Below are positions 59,322-64,000 of a stretch of 64,000 nt of DNA, in pieces; positions within the stretch are counted from its first letter, which is position 1; every line of letters starts with the position of its first letter. Position numbers and translations under genes: made by a program. The notes beneath the pieces are model-generated. The model saw only the letters and a list, made by a program, of their open reading frames with translations. It was not told the DNA's origin and did not search any database. Origin of the DNA: Oscarella lobularis (Eukaryota > Porifera > Homoscleromorpha > Homosclerophorida > Oscarellidae). The stretch spans positions 1,364,001 to 1,428,000 of the forward strand of contig NC_089184.1 in assembly GCF_947507565.1 (NCBI RefSeq). Reading direction: 5' to 3'.

Positions 59322-59639
59322 TCAGCCGCCGCAAATAGGAGGTATGATTGCCACCTCGGCTCCTTCACGCAAATTTAACGAGGTATCGTCGTCCACGTAC
59401 TCCTGGTCGACTGATAGGACGAAATTGTCTTGAATAACTTGGAGGCTGCGTGAAAATAGCCTTTCCAGCTTGCGCTTCTAGGATCAGTTTTTCGCCTCCA
59501 CTTTCTACCTGGGAAACTGCGCGATTAGTTCAGTCTTTAGATCGCTGGCTCGTTGCAAGTTGTTTGGAACGTTCACTTCGGTATTACTTCGGCCAACGAG
59601 TTCTCGGCTTTTCGCGAAGAAGAGGATTCTGAGTCTCAT
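59322..59639 (-). CDS. MOCS2: MOCS2A, MoaD-like sulfur-carrier subunit of molybdopterin synthase
   Basis: Two exons encode a ubiquitin-fold sulfur carrier. The first gives MRLRILFFAKSRELVGRSNT and VNVPNNLQRASDLKTELIAQ-FP; a GT-AG intron of about 65 bp follows. The second gives SLQVIQDNFVLSVDQEYVDD, then REGAEVAIIPPICGG and a stop at 59322-59324. The C-terminal PPxxGG with terminal Gly-Gly is the site of thiocarboxylation by MOCS3, and the FFAKSRE start is typical. The total is about 85 residues, as in human. Translation of the downstream MOCS2B frame would need leaky scanning, reinitiation or alternative splicing, because the two frames lie head to tail with a 5-nt gap. Confidence 0.95.
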
Positions 59640-59794
59640 GAAGAATCCGGGCTTCCTGGGTCGGGTCGAGAAGATAAATATGGGAGAAAATACGTGAACA
59701 TAGATTCGTCTGATTATCCGCTGAAAGCGTGCAAAAAATGACTCTGTGCTCTGTAATTGTAAGAAGAAAAAAATCTTTGAGAAAAAAAATACCG

Positions 59795-59902
59795 TGCCCC
59801 AGGACAGGTTCGAACTGCCGACCTCCGCATTTCAATCCATTCGCCCTAGACGGGGTACTGTCTATAAGTACAGCGCTCTAGAACCAACTGAGCTACTGGG
59901 GC
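59795..59902 (-). tRNA. tRNA-Ile(UAU) with intron
   Basis: On the minus strand the sequence starts GCCCCAGTAGCTCAGTTGG and ends CAGTTCGAACCTGTCCTGGGGC with discriminator A. The 7-bp acceptor stem (GCCCCAG/CTGGGGC) pairs perfectly, and A-box and B-box promoter motifs are present. The anticodon arm reads CTGTA-CTTATA, an intron of about 31 nt, then A-TGCGG, giving anticodon TAT with loop CTTATAA. An intron just after position 37 is typical of eukaryotic tRNA-Ile(UAU), which reads AUA. It lies between the divergent MOCS2A and OGFOD3 genes. Confidence 0.93.
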
Positions 59903-60131
59903 ACCATGGTAAAAAGTGTCTTCTAGACCGTTATATTTTGCTACTGGGCTTCTCACGCGCACGCTAATCGACCCCCTACGCTTTTGCGCCCATGAAAAGG
60001 AAGCAATTCCAAGTGAAAGATGCCGGAGAAGAGTTAGAAATGGAAAAGCTCTCCACTGCTGCTTTTCAGTTGATTCTATCAGGCGGAAACAAAATGGCGA
60101 CAAGTCGCCTAAGATTTCTTTCTGGCGAAGA

Positions 60132-61299
60132 ATGCTGTTTCGTTTCTTACTGATTGCAATAGCCGTATATATTGTGAGGTCAAGAATGCCAAGAGAGACG
60201 AGCACCCTAGCATATTCCAGAGAGAAAGTCGAGAAGCGAACCTTTGACGTCCCCTGCTCAACAGACTATGACAAGAAATATAAAGGTGGACTAGAATCAA
60301 GAAACCTTTATCTGTGTGACTCCAAACTGAATTAGGATGCACTCCAGCTCGATGTGGCCGTGTTATCATGGACAGACTCATAGAGCCAAACGAGATATCT
60401 TCTTTGAAGGCTCTATTGCAGAAGGGAATGTCTCTAGGAGGATCGTCTGGAGGAGTACTTCATTTGCTGTATTGTGTAAATGTAGCACACGTTTTCCGTT
60501 CTTGCAGCCAACTATACTTGATCTTCATTCTGGCGCGTTGACAAAAGGCGACAAGTTCGTCGACGTTTATAAGTAGAGAATACAGTATAGAAAAACAAGG
60601 GCGGCGATTTCAATTACTTTGATTAGATTGGCTGAAGCAGAAGGAATTTCTCCCATTTTTACCGCAGAGGATCAGGAAGTTTACAGGTAAGGCCTGACGC
60701 AGCCTTCAATTTAGGAATAGTCTTTTTTTCTCCTAGAAATGTAAAGGAAAAGATAAAAAAGGCAATAGGCAAAGCATTCGGCGTTGATCAGTCTCTGCTT
60801 TACCTGACAAAACCAACATTCTTTTCGCGAATGACTTCTCTTCCTGCCAAGACCTTGCACGACCAATATTGGCATCCTCACGTAGACAAGGTAGCACTTG
60901 AGAGAAACTCAATCAGTCAATCAGAGGGTCCTACTGCTAGGTTACGTATGGTTCTTTCTATTACACCTCCCTTCTTTATTTGAGCGACTATGACAAAGAC
61001 TTCACTGGAGGACGGTATAGTAAATGCGTTTTTTTGACGTTGACAGGAGCTTCTGTTTCAGCTTCATCTTCGTCGATTCTGGTGGAAACAAGACGGTGGA
61101 GCCGGCAACCGGTATGTGCGCAGGTCTCTTGTTGGTGGGCTGACTTTTGAGATCTTCTTCAGGTCGCGTCTCCTTCTTCACGTCTGGCTCTGAGAACGTC
61201 CACCGAGTAGAAAAGGTGATGAGTGGCACACGATTTGCGCTGACCGTTGCGTTCACCTGCGAAAAAAATCAAGCTATCAGTGAACCGAAACGGAGATAA
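60132..61299 (+). CDS. OGFOD3: OGFOD3, membrane-anchored 2-oxoglutarate/Fe(II) dioxygenase
   Basis: The start MLFRFLLIAIAVYIVRSRMP is a type II membrane anchor. Exons then give KRTFDVPCSTDYDKKYKG, CTPARCGRVIMDRL, LQKGMSLGGSSGGV, TILDLHSGALTKGDKFVDVY, RNVKEKIKKAIGKAFGVDQS and LYLTKPTFFSRMTSLPAKTL-HDQYWHPHVDKVTYGSFYYT. The end is FTGGRFIFVDSGGNKTVEPA, GRVSFFTSGSENVHRVEKVM and GTRFALTVAFTC, with a stop at 61297-61299. The Fe(II)-binding HxD (HVD) and distal His (NVHRVEK), with a 2-oxoglutarate Arg nearby, are intact. It is a prolyl-hydroxylase-fold enzyme of unknown substrate, probably ER or Golgi. Upstream frame is open to about 59916 without an ATG, so a non-coding or upstream exon is possible. 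Confidence 0.9.
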
Positions 61300-61421
61300 A
61301 ATCCGCACACAAAACAACGTTCAATTGATTACGTAAAAAAAGAAACACAAAAAACGTCAAGCAGATTTGACTAAAGACTATGTGCACTCCACTCATTAGT
61401 AAGAAACGTCCGTTGTGGCCA

Positions 61422-62907
61422 CTACTGGACGTCCACGAGAACTTCGACGTAATTGGATGGAAAATAGCCTGATTTACCACCAACCTCTCCCTCCAACCAA
61501 TTCTCATCAAGCCGGCTTGTCAACTTGATTATCTGCCCTTCGGCGAATTCCAATTCGCCTTCGTTTTCCGGTTCAAAATCGTATAGAGCTCGAGCGCAAG
61601 GACTTGATGGAATGTCGTCGTCGTCGCCGCCCCCTCGAGCGCCGCCTCTGGCGTCGTCATCATCCGAATCATCGTATTTCGATTGCTTGGTGCTGCCGCG
61701 CTTCTTCACAGAGCGAGTCTCCCTGGGAGCCGACTGAGCAGAATCGAGTCTGCAAAGGAAACAAAGACAATGAGAGATGAATCTGTCCTACTGGCCCACG
61801 CTTACACAACGTCCAAAGTCGATTTCAAAGACTGCAATTTTTCGAAGCACTGTCGATGATACTCCTGCAAAGCGTCGACGAACGAGCCCAGCTGTTGAAC
61901 CTGTTCGACCTGTACGTACACCCCCCGCCCCCAACTTGTATAAGCAACTCATTAATAAGAGGACGCCTTTCCGTACGTCGTTGTCCAGGAGATTGCCCAT
62001 GGAAGATTGGGAGAGCTCGTACGATTCGTCAAATTTCTCCTCCGCAATGCGTATCTCTTCGTCGGTGATGTTCTTGCCTCCCGCCTGCTTTCTCTTTTTG
62101 CAGTCGAAGTCGAGACGACGACCTGATAATTTTTTGCGATGATGCTGAGACAGCGCAAACTCGGTATGAAAAGTTTTTATAAAGCCAATTGCCTGCACTA
62201 TTACCATAATTTCTTTGATGTCCTTTGTCAAGAGTTGATGAAGGGGTTCAATGAAATCCTGAGCCACCGTGACATCCTAAAAGAAGGAAAAAAAGTCAAA
62301 TAAATTTTTTCTTCATAGCTTCTCAGTCTCGTACAAGATCGTCCTTGTAACTAGCCATTTCTTTTAGACTTTCGCCGACTGAAGTCAACCCTTGACCTGA
62401 GAAAAAAGTTTTTAAAAGAAAAATTTCTTCGTCTTCTCTTCTCAATTCACCGAAATTCGATTCGTCGCCCAAATCGGTGCCGCCTTTTATCATGCAATCG
62501 CCGAGAATGTCTTCCGGTTGGGGATACTTGGCCGTTTTCGCTTGACGTCTCACTTTTTGATACGACGACTGAGCGAAGACTTTCATTCGAGCCGCCGGAT
62601 TCGGGTGTAGGTACTCTTTCGTTTTGTTGATCATCTGATCGACCAAGGCGGATGTAGCATCCGTTTTCTAGGAGAATCGTCGGTTGGGTTCCCTCGAGAG
62701 GGCCCCGTCTACGAGAAATTCCTCGACTGCTTTCGTTTACCTTTTCTAGTTCCTTGAAATCTTCGTCTAGCTTGGTTCCTTCAGCATTGAAGATCTTTTC
62801 GCTAAAATACTACAAGACGTGGTGTGAGAGTCGGGTTTGGGTCAATGTAACGTCGTCTTCACCTGATTCGCTTTGTTAAATTGCTTCTTTAACCCAGTAA
62901 GAGACAT
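61422..62907 (-). CDS. SH3GL: Endophilin-A (SH3GL), N-BAR and SH3 protein
   Basis: [15 protein letters not shown] starts the protein, the endophilin amphipathic helix 0. N-BAR exons follow: [95 protein letters not shown] and [20 protein letters not shown]. The last parts of the BAR are [28 protein letters not shown] and [20 protein letters not shown]. An acidic Gly-rich linker leads to the SH3 domain ([20 protein letters not shown], then [31 protein letters not shown]), with a stop at 61422. [13 protein letters not shown]...W..G...G.FP.NYV is the full SH3 signature. Endophilin curves membranes and recruits dynamin and synaptojanin during endocytosis. Its start codon is 136 bp from the preferred ARL15 start on the other strand. 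Confidence 0.96.
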
Positions 62908-63043
62908 GACGGATGTCAGAAGTGAAGAAAAGCAGACGAAAGACGATATCTCTAAGAGTGAGTCACGAAGAGTCACAACAAGTATGAATCACGTGAGTGA
63001 AATCGCGCAAGCGCTTCGTTTCCCTGTGAGGAATTCCCCGCGA
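62908..63043. promoter_or_regulatory. Spacer between endophilin and ARL15 with palindromic E-box
   Basis: This 136-bp divergent spacer contains TCACGTGA at 62989-62996, a perfect palindromic E-box of the kind bound by bHLH-ZIP factors (USF, MITF/TFE). An in-frame ATG at 62984 and another at 62906 could extend ARL15 upstream. Confidence 0.45.
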
Positions 63044-63934
63044 ATGTCTCGATGCGAAGGATGCCAGCTCGGTTGTGCGGTTGTTCGGATTGTGCTGACA
63101 TCGGTGAGAATATTCGCTTGCCTCATTTTGTAAATATTTGCTCCTAATTTCCAGTTTTGCCGGAGGTTGTGTGGCTGCAAGCAATTTCAACCGCGGCCCG
63201 AGTACTCGGTAATATGCATTGGCCTATCTGGCGCCGGAAAGTCGTCTCTGTTGGCCGCATTATCGAACGAAGCGACCGACGGACTGGAACCGACTGCAGG
63301 TTTGAATTCCCTTTTTTTTTCTTTATGCAAAACGAATGAATGATTGTTGCGTAGGGTTCTCTGTGAAAGCCGTTGGTCTCACGTCCGCAATTCTAAACGT
63401 ACATGAACTGGGAGGTAATAGTATGTGGTCCGCAGAATACATTGCGTTTTAGTCCGCGCTGCTGTTCCATAGGCAATGATACTGTGAGGCGTTATTGGAG
63501 TCACTACTATAGCAACAAACAGGCACTCGTGAGAGAATCTTTTATGGGACGAGTAGAAACTGTTGTACTGTTGTTGATTACCTCTCTAAATTTTAGTTGT
63601 TTGTTGTGGATGCGAGCGGTTCTTTGGATGAGATCAAGGCGGCGGCATTGGAGTTTCACAGCGCCCTAAGTCATCCCGATTTGTGCACTTTGCCTGTGCT
63701 ACTTGTCTTGAATAAACGGGATCTGCAGGCAGAATCAGATGAGGTAGACAATGAGGGCTGGTACCACGTTTGATTACTCATATATTACTACTGTATTAGA
63801 TAGTTGAGCATTTTCGTCTTAATGACAACTCGCGTTGTTTTACCTGCACAAGCAGCGTGCAAGACGTCAGCGAGCTGAGAGAAAAACTGAACGCGTTATC
63901 TGAAATCATTCAAAGAAACGTAGATACTTCGTAG
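63044..63934 (+). CDS. ARL15: ARL15, ARF-like small GTPase
   Basis: Exon 1 gives MSRCEGCQLGCAVVRIVLTS. Exon 2 gives FCRRLCGCKQFQPRPEYSVI, then CIGLSGAGKSSLLAALSNEA with the P-loop (GLSGAGKS). Exon 3 gives FSVKAVGLTSAILNVHELGG, and the remaining exons VRRYWSHYYSNKQAL, LFVVDASGSLDEIKAAALEF, HSALSHPDLCTLPVLLVLNK-RDLQAESDE and a C-terminus SELREKLNALSEIIQRNVDT-S with a stop at 63932-63934. NVHELGG in place of the usual WDxGG matches the atypical switch II region of human ARL15. The Cys-rich N-terminus (FCRRLCGC) replaces the Gly-myristoylation start of other ARFs, so palmitoylation is likely. ARL15 modulates magnesium transporters (CNNM) and TGF-beta signalling in mammals. The start at 63044 gives the length closest to human. 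Confidence 0.9.
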
Positions 63935-64000
63935 AGACCAGTAATGTACACATAGACACTCTTGTGCAACTTCTCCTTACGTTCCCCAGTCAAGTGCTTT

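Noticed and set aside
59916-60131. Upstream extension of OGFOD3 to 59916
   Set aside because: The open frame there begins with GTG, not ATG, and lies directly next to the tRNA. The first in-frame ATG (60132) gives a sensible membrane anchor.

Overview
This is intron-rich nuclear DNA of an animal with a very compact genome. The gene set includes LIM-only PINCH, a p53-family protein, receptor tyrosine kinases, a WIF ectodomain, endophilin, STRA6, COMMD10 and cactin, which points to Metazoa. About 30 genes are packed into 64 kb, most introns look roughly 40-120 bp long, and intergenic gaps are often under 100 bp. Together with unusual receptor kinases and low-similarity versions of animal genes, this suggests an early-branching lineage such as a homoscleromorph-type sponge. 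That placement is inference, and no species can be named from the sequence alone. Exon joins were made by eye from GT/AG sites and remembered family sequences, so gene ends are firmer than every internal splice.

Layout, left to right. CDC5L (+), a GOLM1/CASC4-type Golgi protein (+), SPG21/maspardin (-) head-to-head with NDUFS4 (+), a secreted parallel beta-helix protein (-) head-to-head with LYAR (+), NSMCE4A (-), an orphan secreted, probably GPI-anchored protein (-), a sparse 15.4-16.4 kb interval, a small membrane protein (+), HTATIP2 (-), and a WIF-domain receptor tyrosine kinase (+). Next comes a gene-poor, repeat-rich stretch (22.5-25.1 kb), then MED16 (-), a second split-kinase receptor tyrosine kinase (+), a GRAM-domain membrane protein (-) and THYN1 (+).

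The second half holds two tandem STRA6-like genes (-), COMMD10 (-), a p53-family gene (-), a large unidentified helical protein (-), TNFAIP8/TIPE (+), HINT2 (-), LIMS/PINCH (+), a PWWP protein (-), CACTIN (-), the bicistronic MOCS2B/MOCS2A unit (-), an intron-containing tRNA-Ile(UAU) (-), OGFOD3 (+), endophilin-A (-) and ARL15 (+).

Most genes are unrelated housekeeping or signalling genes sharing tight intergenic spacers. Nine head-to-head pairs occur, several with only 55-140 bp between start codons, so shared promoters are likely. The items most worth following up are the WIF receptor kinase with intact catalytic motifs and five YxxM motifs in its tail, the p53-family gene with a recognisable F-xxx-W activation motif and no visible SAM domain, the STRA6 duplication, a possible laterally acquired beta-helix enzyme, and a minisatellite in a CACTIN intron that stays open in frame with the next exon.
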